Source: an uncultured Pseudorhodobacter sp.
GTDB taxonomy: Bacteria > Pseudomonadota > Alphaproteobacteria > Rhodobacterales > Rhodobacteraceae
DNA length: 5,721 nt
Reading direction: 5' to 3'
Assembly (NCBI GenBank): GCA_937910975.1
Contig: CALEMZ010000105.1
Coordinates: 1 to 5,721 of the forward strand
A model generated the notes under the pieces. It saw only the letters and a program-made list of their open reading frames with translations, was not told the DNA's origin and did not search any database. Shown here one piece after another: positions 5,405-5,721 of the stretch. The position numbers were made by a program, and so were the translations under genes. Positions within the stretch are counted from its first letter, which is position 1, and every line of letters starts with the position of its first letter.

Positions 5405-5721
5405 ATGACCAAGACTACAGAGACGAGCGCCATTTCGCTACTTGCTTGTGAAGAAGGCTTTGACCCAATCGAGGATCGGCTTCGCGCCAACATCCGCGGC
5501 ACGATCGAGGCCGTTTTCAACGAAGAGCTGGACAGTTTTCTTGGCCGTTTGCGGTACGGCCGAGAGGCCGGTGCGGTGAAGGGCTATCGCCACGGAAACC
5601 GAGATCGCCAAATTATAGGGACGTTTGGTGCCGAGACCATCAGCGTGCCGCGCGCCCGGGTTGAAGACGAAGCCGGCAAGATCAGCGAATGGCGCTCCAA
5701 GGCGCTGCCACGTTACCAGAG
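5405..5721 (+). CDS. IS256-family (mutator-type) transposase, 5' part only, runs off the window
   Basis: The first 105 codons of a DDE transposase of the IS256/mutator family are present. The gene begins at ATG with AGGAG 8 nt upstream and continues past the right edge, so it is partial because of the window and not visibly broken. The N-terminal part shows the family's features: a helical start (EEGFDPIEDRLRANI), EAVFNEELDSFLG, the GYRHGNRDRQ segment, and GTFGAETISVPRAR followed by EWRSKALPRYQ just before the catalytic domain. The DDE residues lie beyond the window. It encodes the enzyme that cuts and moves its own element. It is oriented away from rfbC, so the element lies immediately upstream of the rhamnose genes and may have separated them from an original promoter or supply a new one. 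Confidence 0.95.
   Translation, partial: MTKTTETSAISLLACEEGFDPIEDRLRANIRGTIEAVFNEELDSFLGRLRYGREAGAVKGYRHGNRDRQIIGTFGAETISVPRARVEDEAGKISEWRSKALPRYQ

Overview
The window reads as a surface-polysaccharide locus of a Gram-negative alphaproteobacterium, most likely in the Rhodobacterales/Roseobacter group. That placement is inferred from the GC-rich coding style, the outer-membrane polysaccharide exporter and the look of the IS256- and IS5-type transposases. No rRNA, tRNA or taxonomic marker gene is present, so it is tentative.

All host genes lie on the minus strand and are read from right to left. The order is: rfbC (4596-5174), an AlgX/AlgJ-type SGNH-like protein (3614-4603), rfbB (2566-3612), rfbD (1708-2562), an IS5-type transposase fragment (about 1530-1707), the frameshifted last ~45 codons of rfbA (about 1420-1553), and a Wza-type polysaccharide export lipoprotein (135-1271). 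The first four genes are packed with an 8-bp overlap, a 1-bp gap and a 3-bp gap, so they look like one transcription unit. At the far left (1-110), minus-strand codons resemble the N-terminus of a Rossmann-fold sugar epimerase or SDR but lack a normal start codon. At the far right (5405-5721), a plus-strand IS256 (mutator) transposase begins and runs off the window, divergent from rfbC.

RfbB, RfbC and RfbD are the last three enzymes making dTDP-L-rhamnose from dTDP-glucose. The first enzyme, RfbA, survives only as a C-terminal scrap after a transposase fragment. The local pathway is therefore incomplete unless another rfbA exists elsewhere. The AlgX-like protein is lodged inside the rhamnose operon, is less GC-rich than its neighbours and has no visible signal peptide; it may modify the rhamnose-containing glycan or its precursor. 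The exporter downstream would carry the finished polysaccharide across the outer membrane.

The main point of interest is a rhamnose/capsule locus being remodelled by mobile elements: IS256 upstream of rfbC, an IS5 remnant in place of most of rfbA, and a possible decayed epimerase at the left edge. I found no CRISPR array, RNA gene, origin, or clearly new defence or regulatory system.
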